From positions 248,001 through 312,000 of the forward strand of contig NZ_CP080443.1 in NCBI RefSeq assembly GCF_019613955.1: a DNA stretch of 64,000 bases. The letters are read 5' to 3'. This document shows, piece after piece, positions 18,765 through 28,175 of the stretch. The number at the start of each line of letters is the position of its first letter. Positions within the stretch are counted from its first letter, which is position 1. A program made the position numbers and the translations under genes. The DNA is from Chryseobacterium sp. LJ668. GTDB lineage: Bacteria; Bacteroidota; Bacteroidia; Flavobacteriales; Weeksellaceae. Under the pieces are notes generated by a model. That model saw nothing but the letters and a program-made list of their open reading frames with translations. It searched no databases and was not told the origin of the DNA.

Positions 18765-19205
18765 ATGAAACAAAGAGCAAGCATCATAATGATTGGAGTT
18801 GATAATCTGGAGGCAATGAAACAATTTTATATAGAAAAATTTGAATGGCAAATTGAAGCTCAAGCTAGCGATATTATTTTTTTTAAGCTAAACGGCTTTC
18901 TATTTGGACTTTATGGGAGAAAGAACTTAGCTAATTTTGTAGGTACGACAGGAGAAAGAAGTGGTTTCAAACCCTATCTATTAGCTTACATGGTGAGTTC
19001 AAAACTAATCGTAAAACAGCTGTATAAACAGCTTAAGACAAGAGGAGTACAAATTATTGGAGAACCCGAAGAATCATCTTTTGGAGGTTATTATTTCTTG
19101 ATCGCTGATGTTGAGGAAAATGTTTGGGAAATAGCTTACAATCCATTTATTAAACTTGATAAAAAAGGCAATGTAGTCGCACATCAAAATATTGATAAAC
19201 TTTAA
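18765..19205 (+). CDS. VOC-family (glyoxalase/bleomycin resistance fold) protein
   Basis: This 146-residue protein has the vicinal-oxygen-chelate layout: IIMIGVDNLEAMKQFYIEKFEWQIEA at the start and EEPEESSFGGYYFLIADVEENVWEIAYNPF in the second half. Such proteins are metal-dependent lyases, dioxygenases or drug-binding proteins. The usual metal ligand in the first strand is not obvious (V-D-N in place of a His/Gln), so it may bind rather than transform its ligand. A second VOC gene follows after 18 bp, and an AraC regulator lies upstream. Confidence 0.82.
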   Translation: MKQRASIIMIGVDNLEAMKQFYIEKFEWQIEAQASDIIFFKLNGFLFGLYGRKNLANFVGTTGERSGFKPYLLAYMVSSKLIVKQLYKQLKTRGVQIIGEPEESSFGGYYFLIADVEENVWEIAYNPFIKLDKKGNVVAHQNIDKL

Positions 19206-19223
19206 ACATTAAACATTAAAATA

Positions 19224-19616
19224 ATGATACAATTTTCTTATACTATCCTTTACGTAAACGACGTAAATAAGTCAGTTTCTTTTTATGCAACGGCATTTGG
19301 CTTCAATAAAAAATTTGTAACGCCTGATAACCAATATGGCGAGGTTGCTACCGGACCAACTACGCTCTCATTTGCGACGACTGCACTTGCAAATTCTAAC
19401 CTTAAAGACGGTTTTTTAAATGCTGATCTAGAGAATAAACCTTTCGGAATTGAAATTGGTTTCACAACCGATGATGTGAAAGCTTCTTTAGAAAAGGCTG
19501 TTATGGCAGGAGCAGTAGTAGTTTCCAGCCCTATAACAAAACCATGGGGTCAAGTTGTAGCATACGTTAGAGATATTGATGGTTTCCTAATAGAAATTTG
19601 TACTCCAATGGTGTAA
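19224..19616 (+). CDS. second VOC-family protein
   Basis: This 130-residue VOC protein has the opening block YTILYVNDVNKSVSFYATAFGF and the closing block WGQVVAYVRDIDGFLIEICTP, with a Glu in the usual metal-ligand place near the end. It lies 18 bp behind the first VOC gene and is probably co-transcribed. The pair differ clearly in sequence, so this is not a recent duplication. The substrate is unknown. Confidence 0.85.
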   Translation: MIQFSYTILYVNDVNKSVSFYATAFGFNKKFVTPDNQYGEVATGPTTLSFATTALANSNLKDGFLNADLENKPFGIEIGFTTDDVKASLEKAVMAGAVVVSSPITKPWGQVVAYVRDIDGFLIEICTPMV

Positions 19617-20386
19617 CCTAGTGTAAGTCCTCCTAATTCGCACTACTTTGCAAATTTTTTAATCAGGCGGCCAAAAATTTACACCAGCCGTGACGCCTTG
19701 CATCTTAATGCTTTGATGTTCATCAAGTTTTATAGCGGCAGGCGTTGATCTAAAAAATGGTTGCAGAAGTTGTCATTATCCAACCGCTGCAAATTATCCT
19801 TAGGCTAAATCCGCGATATCAGAAGACAAAGCTTATCGATATACAAAATAAGGAGACATAACCGGGTGTGCTTCAGGATAACTACTACTCACAAGAAGAA
19901 GTTCAAATTGTATTGATATCTTTATTGCCTATCAGCCTGTAAGGTTGTTATCTCGACAGCATATCATTAACAGCAATGCCATCTGCGTAATTACAATTAT
20001 ATCGGTAGGAACAGTTGTGCCATTGTATGTAAAATATTCAATATTATTATAGCCTTCTGTGTCAGTGCGCTTAACGGAATCTGATCTGACATCGTCCATT
20101 GTATAAGCTTTTCTCCTTAAGAGGTTTGAACCTTCATGCTTAAAATAATGAACAGCCCGCATGTCTTCCGCTTATGCCGGAAATCCATCTTATTCTAAGC
20201 TTACACCAGTATTAAAATATGGTTGTAAATAGTGAGATGCCGTAAGTCCAAGTATATATCTGCCTTTTGCGCTGTCAACAAATCCAAAGAGTATGTCGCC
20301 TTAGAAAAAGCTTTTACAACTACTTCCTCAGTGATATAATTAGTGTGAACAGTTACCTTTGGCTAAATTGTAACATATGTTGATTA
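19617..20386. other. 770-bp decayed stretch without an intact gene
   Basis: No convincing gene is present. Reverse-strand open pieces exist, the longest being 76 codons at 19932-20162. Another piece around 20170-20310 reads like GDILFGFVDSAKGRYILGL, but frames are broken and no family is recognised. It looks like eroded coding DNA of a mobile element. No repeat or RNA signature was seen. Confidence 0.4.
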
Positions 20387-21157
20387 TTACTTGTTATGTC
20401 TTAATAAATTATCAAACTCTGATCTGTCATGATAGCAATAAACAAGAATTTCAGGATTCTTTGATATGAAATTTTTTATTCTTTTTAGCGTGTTTATTCT
20501 TTCTGAATCATTGTCAGCTCTAAGTTGTGCAAGCTGATTAACTGGATGTAAATTATTATATAATTCCTCTCTTAAATAATAAGCATCTCCAATATAAAAC
20601 AGCCACGTATCATTATACTTTATTGCTATACCACAGTGTCCGATAGTATGCCCAAATAATGGAATTAAAAACACTGAAAAACTTTTTCCTAATGTAACCT
20701 CTCTGGCTTCAAATTCAAACCAGGTTTTCTTTGATTTTGAGTAGGTGTAAATATTAAGTTCATTTAAAATTTGCCATTTTAAATACCGGGGATTTCCTTG
20801 CTTAAAATTCTCGTATTCTTCATAACTGACATGGACTTTTGAATTAGGAAAATCTGCTAAAGCTCCAATATGATCTGGATCTAAGTGTGAAATCACACAA
20901 TGTTTGACTTTGTTAGGATCAAGACCAAGTTTCTTAATTTGTTTAAAAGCAGTTAGATCTTCATCAAACATGAATCCGGCTGCTTCGATTAACTCATCGC
21001 CAAGACGCTCTGATGGATTTTTTGTGTCAAGCATTCCGATACCTACATCAATCATTATTAAATCACCTTCATTTTCTATCAGTAGGCAATGACCTATAAC
21101 ATCGTCATTAATTGGATTTACAATTTTAAGACAGTTGAGATGATGCAAATTTTTCAT
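20387..21157 (-). CDS. metallo-beta-lactamase-fold hydrolase
   Basis: This 256-residue protein (start chosen at MKNLHHLNCLKIVNP, 21157) has the MBL fold. The metal motif reads HCVISHLDPDHIGALADF, and later ligands lie in the FGHTIGHCGI block and near YIGDAYYL. The classical HxHxDH is HxDxDH here, a variant seen in some lactonase-like families. The frame extends 37 codons further upstream to 21268, but that leader is hydrophobic and unlike the family start. A quorum-quenching lactonase or general ester hydrolase is possible. It stands alone between relics. Confidence 0.8.
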   Translation of the reverse strand: MKNLHHLNCLKIVNPINDDVIGHCLLIENEGDLIMIDVGIGMLDTKNPSERLGDELIEAAGFMFDEDLTAFKQIKKLGLDPNKVKHCVISHLDPDHIGALADFPNSKVHVSYEEYENFKQGNPRYLKWQILNELNIYTYSKSKKTWFEFEAREVTLGKSFSVFLIPLFGHTIGHCGIAIKYNDTWLFYIGDAYYLREELYNNLHPVNQLAQLRADNDSERINTLKRIKNFISKNPEILVYCYHDRSEFDNLLRHNK

Positions 21158-21823
21158 TACTAACTTAAGGTTAACATTTAAAAGGAGAAAATGTCCTTTC
21201 ATAATTTGTTCAAAAATAATATGCATATACAACAATTGATTGTAAAATCCCGACAGCGTAGGTCTCATCGGAAAAACTATTTTATACCTATGTCTGATTT
21301 TTACAATTATTCACTTGCATTATTTCAATTTTGAAAAAAAAGATAATACATGAAAGACATCGTATCAAGCTTATTGATTGGCATGAAGCAAAAAAAATTT
21401 ATTGTAAAAGCAGCTGTTGGTCCTAAGTTTATCAAAATCAATGTTTATAAATATGAATGGTTGAGTGTTTCGTATTCAAAAGGTTTATTCGCAGATCATC
21501 GATGCAGAAAAGTTTATATGAATTAATGCTTTCAAGAAAAGTTTAGATTTGGAGAATGAAGGTGCCAAGGCTTACAAAATTAAAGAAAATACGTCTTTAT
21601 TTATTTGCAATTATTATGTTGATTATCATACTGTTAACAACTGGTTTAAAATTTTTTATCATCAATGGAAAAACTTTAATAGAACTTGCAAGCTAATTTG
21701 TTTATCTGTTTTTAAATTAATGCTTAACTAAAATTTTCTGAACAAAAGTGTGTTGTTTTGAATAAATTTTTAGTCATACCACATTTTATAATTAATTTTG
21801 ATTTATAAAAACTTTAGAAAATT
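21158..21823. other. gap without a clear gene
   Basis: Only short frames are present, such as 60 codons at 21549-21731 on the plus strand, none with recognisable features. Sequence around 21349-21530 has the look of eroded coding DNA. The final 100 bp are AT-rich and probably hold the promoter of the AraC gene that follows. Confidence 0.35.
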
Positions 21824-22627
21824 GTGAAATATCAAGTTTATAATCCACCTCCAATATTAAAAGAATATGTACGTTATTTTTGGAGTATCGATCATGAAGA
21901 TGACGGTGGTGTAGAGAAGATAATAAAAATCTTTGCAGACCGATTTCCTAGATTAATTTTCCAAAATCTCGATGGCCACATTCCCACAAAATCTGATAGC
22001 GGAATTGTCCTACCTAATTCCTTTTTAAGCGGAATTATTACAAAACAAACTAAATATCACGTTAAAGGGTCTTATTCTCACATAGGAGTGAGTTTCTATC
22101 CCCATGCGATTAAATCGCTATTTGGAATAGATGCACAGGAATTGACTGATTCCTTACCTGATATTACAAATTTCAGTTCTCAAGAGTTAAATGAAAAATT
22201 ATATGATGTATCTACGCATGAGGAAAAGATAGAAATATTAGTCCAATATTTAACCCTCAAGTTTTTTAATTTTCCAACCAAAACTGAGGAAATTAAACAG
22301 ATTATTCACTCAGGTATGGATTACTCCACAACTGTAAAAAAAATGGTAACTGAACATAGGATATCGGAAAGAAAATTGGAAAGAATGTTTAAAACATCGA
22401 TAGGGGTATCCCCTAAAAAGTTTTTAAGAATATTAAGATTTGAGAAAGCAATTAATTTGCTGAATAGCGATAAAAAGAACTGTATTGCTGAAATAGCTTA
22501 TGAGTTAGATTATGTTGATCAATCACATTTTACAAAGGAGTTTAAAGATTTTTCTGGATTTACACCTAAAGATTTTCAAAATAAAAAAAAATTTGGACAG
22601 GAAAGTTCATCATTTTTGATAAAATAA
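21824..22627 (+). CDS. AraC-family transcriptional regulator (second copy type)
   Basis: This 267-residue protein has the same two-part build as the regulator at 17895: a DUF6597-like N-terminal half (EYVRYFWSIDHEDDG..., GSYSHIGVSFYPHAIKSLF) and a C-terminal AraC HTH region. The HTH region includes HRISERKLERMFKTSIGVSPKKFLRILRF and CIAEIAYELDYVDQSHFTKEFKDFSGFTPKDF. It starts with GTG, reading VKYQVYNPPPILKEYV. No target gene is adjacent; the next genes run on the opposite strand. It may be cargo of the ICE remnant. Confidence 0.86.
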   Translation: MKYQVYNPPPILKEYVRYFWSIDHEDDGGVEKIIKIFADRFPRLIFQNLDGHIPTKSDSGIVLPNSFLSGIITKQTKYHVKGSYSHIGVSFYPHAIKSLFGIDAQELTDSLPDITNFSSQELNEKLYDVSTHEEKIEILVQYLTLKFFNFPTKTEEIKQIIHSGMDYSTTVKKMVTEHRISERKLERMFKTSIGVSPKKFLRILRFEKAINLLNSDKKNCIAEIAYELDYVDQSHFTKEFKDFSGFTPKDFQNKKKFGQESSSFLIK

Positions 22628-22904
22628 CTACTGCAAAAATTGATATTCCTGATATTATTGATGACATCTTGATGCTGCAGGCTTTTTTTGTGCATCATCG
22701 GATATGCCGAGGGAGCAAAACTCTCAAAAACATTTGGGGATGGCAGGTAATCTCTCGGGCATTAGGTATATCATTGTTTTTATGGCTCCTGTAATCTTCT
22801 TCCTGCCTCTGTCATCATTCGCTGAGTAAACACAGCTGCCTAACGTGGCTACCTTTCGTGTACGCATTTTGAAAAGATTTGTGGGCAAAGGAGACAGTAC
22901 GCCC
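22628..22904. other. short decayed stretch between the AraC gene and the methylase relic
   Basis: No gene is seen. Reverse-strand pieces such as SANDDRGRKKITGAIKTM suggest old coding sequence, but no family is recognised. Confidence 0.3.
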
Positions 22905-23435
22905 TTATTTAACTATTAGGCTTCTCCTGAAACTAATCAGATTTCTTATACGAATCGCAAGCTTATTATTTTGAGAAAATGGATCAGAGTTACTAATAAA
23001 AGACTTGATAAAGGCACCGGTTCCAGCGGAGGGTTCAAGAAAGTTCTTAATAAATATTCCCTGATTATTAATTACTTCTGTAATAGTATCTATTAACATT
23101 GGTGGTGTATAAAAAGCTGTCAAAACAGAACTTCAGATACTGTCAAGCTAACGAATATATTCTTTTTCATTGATTGAATTTTCTCACAGAATCTTGTGGA
23201 GCTCTTGAGTGAGAGGGAGAAAAGGAAGGTCTGATTTCGTCCAGTATTTTTCAACACCGGAACCTTGAACAGGATTGAGCACAAATTTCAATCCTCCGAA
23301 ACCGGAGTATCTCTGCATTTGCGCAATTTCTGCTGCACTTGCTTTGCGTTTTTGTTTTTCCAGGGCAAATACAATTCGCAGAGCATCTAGATTCTCACGC
23401 AAATGCTGATTCCTATTGAACCCCATGTTCCTCAA
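22905..23435 (-). pseudogene. N-terminal relic of ICE-type DNA methylase/helicase with in-frame stops
   Basis: The reverse strand starts GFNRNQHLRENLDALRIVFALEK, then QRYSGFGGLKFVLNP, then LTQELHKIL. After this the same frame meets TGA, TAG and TGA within 20 codons and resumes as SSVLTAFYTPPM...FLEPSAGTGAF. This is the start of the large N6-adenine methylase/SNF2-helicase protein of Bacteroidota conjugative transposons, including the methylase AdoMet motif (EPSAGTGAF). Homology ends near 22960. It begins directly after the DUF1896 gene, the normal order in such elements. With three stops and most of the protein missing it is dead. Confidence 0.8.
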
Positions 23436-23436
23436 T

Positions 23437-23850
23437 CTAAATTTGAATACGTCCGGTCAGTTCAGTATACAATACATCATAGTCCAAACTGTCCTCAAAC
23501 TCTTTTGTAAGATGATATCCTGAAAATACAGAGTCACATTCTGTCAACATCTTCAACGCCAAAGGTCGAATCTCTTCGTCAGCTAAGACAAGACTGAATT
23601 CATTGCAAATCACTTTAAAGATCAGATCGTATCTTGAAAAAGTTAATTCTTCAAACAATATTGATTCTGCGATCTCAGTGCAGTATGAAACAGAATGACC
23701 TTCTTTGAAGGCATTTTCATAGGCACTCTCCGCAAGCTGTGATCGTAGCAAGATGAATTTTTGATCGTTTCTTTTATCAGGAAAGCTTACAGACAGAAGC
23801 TCTGTCAATCGTAAACTGAAATACGACAAATCTGGTTTTTGTTGGTTCAT
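23437..23850 (-). CDS. DUF1896 family protein of conjugative elements
   Basis: This 137-residue protein matches the DUF1896 pattern: DLSYFSLRLTELLSVSFPD at the start, then SYCTEIAESILFEELTFSRYDLIFKVICNEF, then YDVLYTELTG at the end. The family is found almost only in Bacteroidota conjugative transposons, between topB and the large methylase/helicase gene, as here. Its function is unknown. The frame is intact although the gene behind it is ruined. Confidence 0.85.
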   Translation of the reverse strand: MNQQKPDLSYFSLRLTELLSVSFPDKRNDQKFILLRSQLAESAYENAFKEGHSVSYCTEIAESILFEELTFSRYDLIFKVICNEFSLVLADEEIRPLALKMLTECDSVFSGYHLTKEFEDSLDYDVLYTELTGRIQI

Positions 23851-23899
23851 AACAGTAGTTTGTAAAATTGGAGAGTTGTGTTACTTTTTTGGTTCGAGC

Positions 23900-25990
23900 T
23901 TATTTGCGTTTCATTTTTCGATCTGGAAATTCGAATCCTGTCGAATAGTCATCTTGCAGAACCAGTGATGCATCGAACTTTTTCCCTGATTTACTTGTCA
24001 TGTTTTTCAGGAGCGAAGTTTTACCTTTTTCAAGTAATGAGCTGATGTCAGCTAGCTCTAAGTGAACACCACAAATATTTCTGAATTGTATCCACAAACA
24101 TTTCTCATCAGGACATTTGACCACTTTATCCTTAATAATCAATATTTGATTCTTGCATTTAGGACAGTTCAGAACGGGTTGTTTTTCGCTGGGAATATCG
24201 AGTGATAAAAGTTCGGCAGTAATTTGGGATGTATACTCTTTAATTTTATTAAGAAAGTCATCTTCATCTGATTCTCCTTGCTCAATTTGGTGGAGCGCCA
24301 TCTCCCACTCTGCAGTCATTTGTACATTGGCTATCTTTTTATCTTTCACGAGTTCAAAAACCTGCAATCCTTTTTGAGTCGGAATCAGTAATTTGTTCTT
24401 TCGTTCGACATAATTTCTCTTAAGCAAGGTTTCAATAATAGAAGCTCTCGTTGCCGGTGTACCGATTCCTATATTCTGAATTGCTTTTTGTTCTTCTCTA
24501 TCTTTAATCAGTTTACCTGCATTTTCCATAGCAGATAATACATCAGCCTCGGTATACAGTTTAAGAGGTTGCGTTACTTTATCTAAAATTTCTGACTTTG
24601 AGATCTTAAGTTCATCTCCTATTTTGAGTTCAGGAAAATCAGCTAGTGATTCCATATTCTCATCAAGATCAGATAAAATTCCTTTTATCGCCCGCCATCC
24701 TTGCTGAAGTATTTTCGTCCCTTTTGATTTGAATTCATAATCATTCACTTTAAGCGTGATATGGGTAATCTCTTTAGAACAGGGTTCAGATAATGATTCT
24801 AAAAGCGAGAAAGCAATCATATCATACACTGCATTTTCTTTTGCAGATACTGTTGAAGGAATCTTGCCGGTAATTATTAATGCATGGTGATCAGTGACTT
24901 TAAGATCATTCACTATCTGCTTGTTAAAATTTCCAAATTGCAGGTTTGAGAATGCTTTTTTAAATTTTTCGTGACTGTTAAGGCATCTTACAAGCTCTGG
25001 AATTTCAGTCCATAGATCCTCGGGAATATATCGACTGCCTGTTCTGGGATACGTGATGAATTTCTTTTCATACAGACTTTGTGCAATTTGTAAGGTCTCA
25101 TCTGCAGAAAACCCAAGCTTTCGGTTGGCTTCTTTTTGCAAAGCCGTGAGATCAAAAAGCAAAGGAGCGGACTCTGAAACCATTTTTACCTGCACATCGG
25201 TAACCTGAGCTTTTCCTTCGCGCTCGATGAATCTAAGGATCTGTTCAGCTGATCTCTTTTCATCCCATTGATCAGATGACTGACTCGTGAAGTCGATGTA
25301 GCCTTTTCGATGCTTTAATTGAATCTGCCAATATTTTGTAGAATTAAAGTTCTGATTTTCCTGAAACCTTCTGCAGATCAAAGCCAATGTGGGAGTTTGC
25401 ACTCTTCCTAAAGAATAGACTTCATTACCTGCAGAAATACTGAGTGCCTGAGAAGCATTGATCCCTACCAACCAGTCCGCTTCGCTTCTTGCTTTCCCTG
25501 CGTAATACAATCCATTAAAATCTGATCCTGCCTTTAATTGTTTAAATCCATCTGCGATCGCTTTTTCAGTCAGTGAACTGATCCAAAGCCTTTCAAAAGG
25601 TTTTTTGCATTTCAAAAAATCATAAATGTAACGGAAAATCAATTCTCCTTCCCTGCCGGCATCGGTCGCTACAATAATGCTACTGCATTGATCGAAAACC
25701 TCATTGATGATTTTTAGTTGTTTTACAGCCAACGGATCAGGATGGTATGATTTCCCTTTCTTCATATTCTTTTGGGTCAACTGGAAGGGATTAGGAATGA
25801 TCGGAAGAGATTCCTTTTGAAAAGATGGAATGTTGTAATCTTCCGGCATCGCCAGTGAGACCAGATGACCGAGAGCCCAGGTTACACAATATCCGTTTCC
25901 GATCAGATATCCTTTTTTTTGCTCAGAAATCTGAAGAAGCTGGGCAATTTCTCTTGCAACACTGGGTTTTTCTGCAATGATTGCTTTCAT
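23900..25990 (-). CDS. topB: type IA DNA topoisomerase III
   Basis: This 696-residue type IA topoisomerase has a toprim domain at the N-terminus (MKAIIAEKPSVAREIA with Glu7; ATDAGREGELIFRY with the acidic pair near residue 110). The active-site Tyr314 is in KKFITYPRTGSRYIP. A zinc-finger-like C-terminus carries CPKC...CPDEKC. It cuts one strand and passes another to relax or decatenate DNA. This version belongs to the set carried by conjugative transposons, shown by its neighbours DUF1896 and DUF3945. The frame is intact, so it may still be active although other element genes are dead. Confidence 0.93.
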   Translation of the reverse strand: MKAIIAEKPSVAREIAQLLQISEQKKGYLIGNGYCVTWALGHLVSLAMPEDYNIPSFQKESLPIIPNPFQLTQKNMKKGKSYHPDPLAVKQLKIINEVFDQCSSIIVATDAGREGELIFRYIYDFLKCKKPFERLWISSLTEKAIADGFKQLKAGSDFNGLYYAGKARSEADWLVGINASQALSISAGNEVYSLGRVQTPTLALICRRFQENQNFNSTKYWQIQLKHRKGYIDFTSQSSDQWDEKRSAEQILRFIEREGKAQVTDVQVKMVSESAPLLFDLTALQKEANRKLGFSADETLQIAQSLYEKKFITYPRTGSRYIPEDLWTEIPELVRCLNSHEKFKKAFSNLQFGNFNKQIVNDLKVTDHHALIITGKIPSTVSAKENAVYDMIAFSLLESLSEPCSKEITHITLKVNDYEFKSKGTKILQQGWRAIKGILSDLDENMESLADFPELKIGDELKISKSEILDKVTQPLKLYTEADVLSAMENAGKLIKDREEQKAIQNIGIGTPATRASIIETLLKRNYVERKNKLLIPTQKGLQVFELVKDKKIANVQMTAEWEMALHQIEQGESDEDDFLNKIKEYTSQITAELLSLDIPSEKQPVLNCPKCKNQILIIKDKVVKCPDEKCLWIQFRNICGVHLELADISSLLEKGKTSLLKNMTSKSGKKFDASLVLQDDYSTGFEFPDRKMKRK

Positions 25991-26068
25991 GATTAATGGT
26001 ATATTTTAGTTAATGCAAATGGATTGATGGATTGATTGAAGGTTGGAATGCTTAAAAAGTTTAAATTC

Positions 26069-27517
26069 CTATACTCTTCGTCCTTTTGATCTCGTAGGTT
26101 TATTCTGCTGATCTTCCTGTTGCTTATTCGCAGGTTCTTTCTGTTTTGGCTGAAGCGGCTCTTTTATATTTTTGGTAGCTTCATTGGTTTTACCGTCAGA
26201 GTTAACAGCAGTCTGTGTCTTGTGATCTTCCGACGGCTGCACTTTTTCTTTCAATTGGTTTGGATTGTTAAATGAAAATTCTGTCTTTGAAGTTTCTTTA
26301 TTAAAGGTGATATACCCTTGATATTCTTTTCCTTTACTGTCTGTCAATCCACTCACATAGATTGTTTCTCCAGCTTTGAACTTATTGTACTGATCAGCTT
26401 CGAGCTCTTTTCCTCTGAAAATCTTTGGAGCTGCAGTGTTGGTATTTTGAGATTGAGACTGGATATTCTTTTCAGATTGACGTTGATGTTGGGTTTTGTC
26501 AAACAGAAATTCTACATACCGCTTGTCTGCATTGAACTGTACCGTCGCATTAAAAGGTTCTCCTTTTTTTGATATCATTCCTTCAATATGCAGAGGTTTT
26601 CCGTCCTGTAAAGTTTGTTTTTGTTGATCGTCAAGTTTTACTCCTTTCAGTTCATCAGGAATTTTAATGTATTGCGTTTTTAAGGCGATCAGTTCATTCG
26701 TCAATCGGTCAACACTGATAATGGATGGAATGGGTTCACCGGTCTTGAAATTTTTCAATTCCACGACTCTACCCATGTTTCCTGTGGTTAACAAGTTTTT
26801 CTTGTCTTCCTCTGTAAATTGGTGTCCGAAAAATGGGAAATTAAGTTGGGGTTCTTTTCTGATACCATGAATGGCCATCATTACTTTTCCTTCTTCATTT
26901 TGTTGTAGAGAAAGCCTCGCATCCAATTTCGTAATGGCTCCTTCAAAGTTGATACTGATCGAAATTAAATCATTGGTTTTATAGCCTTTTAATAGTGAAT
27001 CTAAAATATTTAATTTCTCCAGTCTCTCTTTATTGAGACCTAGATTGGACATCGTATCCCAATCAATCTGCTCAGGTTTGAATCTGTAATCATTGTTTTC
27101 TGTGTTTGGCTCTTTTGCTTCCATGTCGATTTTATTTTTTGTTGTTTCTGTGTCATTTAATTTTACTTCTGCACTTTCCAGCGCAGCCTTGCTTTCATCA
27201 GTCGGATGATCAACATATTTTTGAATTTCTTTTGCTTTTTCCTGTGCTTCTACCGCCGGAACTTTAAAAAAAGAGAATTGACTTGGATTTTTCAACTGGC
27301 TGAAAAAATTGGAGAAGAAGTTGGAAAACAGATCACCGGATTTATCAACCCTCATGAACTGGTTTTGATTTCTTTTATTGGGCTCAACAGTTTTTAATCT
27401 ACCTTTTTCATCAATACCGGTAACGGCTTGGATTTTCATTTTTTTCTTATCAAGTACGAGTAATATATCTGATAGCTCTTCTAACTCAGGAATTTTGCTT
27501 GAATTGGTTTCACTCAT
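26069..27517 (-). CDS. DUF3945 domain protein of conjugative elements
   Basis: This 482-residue soluble, charged protein has repeated DUF3945-type units. Examples are FFGHQFTEEDKKNLLTTGNMGRVVEL with NFKTGEPIPSIISVDRLTNE, then GVKLDDQQKQTLQDGKPLHIEGM, then FRGKELEADQYNKFKAGETIYVSGL. Each unit follows the pattern of an instruction-like (L)-(D/E)-x-x-Q/N...L-x-x-G-x-x-x-x-(V/I) block. The last 80 residues are low-complexity Gln/Lys/Glu. The family accompanies topB in Bacteroidota conjugative transposons and its role is unknown. It lies 78 bp upstream of topB on the same strand. Confidence 0.85.
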   Translation of the reverse strand: MSETNSSKIPELEELSDILLVLDKKKMKIQAVTGIDEKGRLKTVEPNKRNQNQFMRVDKSGDLFSNFFSNFFSQLKNPSQFSFFKVPAVEAQEKAKEIQKYVDHPTDESKAALESAEVKLNDTETTKNKIDMEAKEPNTENNDYRFKPEQIDWDTMSNLGLNKERLEKLNILDSLLKGYKTNDLISISINFEGAITKLDARLSLQQNEEGKVMMAIHGIRKEPQLNFPFFGHQFTEEDKKNLLTTGNMGRVVELKNFKTGEPIPSIISVDRLTNELIALKTQYIKIPDELKGVKLDDQQKQTLQDGKPLHIEGMISKKGEPFNATVQFNADKRYVEFLFDKTQHQRQSEKNIQSQSQNTNTAAPKIFRGKELEADQYNKFKAGETIYVSGLTDSKGKEYQGYITFNKETSKTEFSFNNPNQLKEKVQPSEDHKTQTAVNSDGKTNEATKNIKEPLQPKQKEPANKQQEDQQNKPTRSKGRRV

Positions 27518-27594
27518 AATAATTGTTGTTTTAATTGTGACCTTAAAATTATCTGGCTTTTGAAACAGTTTACATTATCTAGTAATCTGAGGAA

Positions 27595-27909
27595 TTACTT
27601 GTCATTGCCTTTCTCTGTAATCCTGACAGCACTATGAAAATTATTACGGATAAACTGATCGACATCAGATCTCTTGTAGTATAATTTACCACTGATAGTG
27701 TAGTACGGTAGCTTTTTATCTGATCGGTATCGCTGCAGCGATCTTGAACTGATCTTAAGGAGCTGTAGGACGTCCTGATTATCCAGCAATTGTTCTCCGT
27801 CAATCTCTGTGTTTTGTAACTGCTTCTTGACAATAGACTCTTTAAGGATGTCAAACCGTTCCATGATTCTTTCCATCCAAGCTGTAAATTCTGTTCTTTC
27901 TATATGCAT
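27595..27909 (-). CDS. helix-turn-helix DNA-binding protein (excisionase-like)
   Basis: This 104-residue protein has a MerR/excisionase-like HTH in its second half: DNQDVLQLLKISSRSLQRYRSDKKLPYYTISGKLYYKRSDVDQFI. The first 45 residues look like a helical coiled region. Such proteins are the usual first gene upstream of DUF3945-topB in conjugative elements and may control excision or transfer genes. It lies 77 bp upstream of the DUF3945 gene. Confidence 0.85.
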   Translation of the reverse strand: MHIERTEFTAWMERIMERFDILKESIVKKQLQNTEIDGEQLLDNQDVLQLLKISSRSLQRYRSDKKLPYYTISGKLYYKRSDVDQFIRNNFHSAVRITEKGNDK

Positions 27910-28014
27910 CTTTTTGAAATTTTTAATTGTAAATCTTCTTTGGTGATTAGGGATAATGTAACCCCTATTAATCTATTTTGTTAAAGCAAAGTTTCTAAAC
28001 ATTGGGTATAAAAA

Positions 28015-28051
28015 ATCACTACCTTTTCGGAGTACCGAAGGAATTAGTGAT
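28015..28051. repeat. imperfect inverted repeat upstream of the HTH gene
   Basis: ATCACTA...TTTTCGG and CCGAAGG...TTAGTGAT face each other around the loop AGTA, with a few mismatches. It lies about 105 bp upstream of the HTH gene start, in a 266-bp gap between divergent genes. It could be an operator for the HTH protein, or a structural site of the element. Confidence 0.5.
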
Positions 28052-28175
28052 AATAGCAGATTTTTAAATCCTGAATGGACTTCAACTAGTATACAAAATC
28101 AGGCATGATGAGTTGATCGAATAACAAAGTGGAATATCTGGATATATAAAATAAATTGAACTAAAAGTAAAATCA

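Noticed and set aside
23124..23183. Alternative genetic code to explain the in-frame stops of the methylase relic
   Set aside because: Both TGA and TAG occur and neighbouring genes use normal stops, so decay is the simpler reading.
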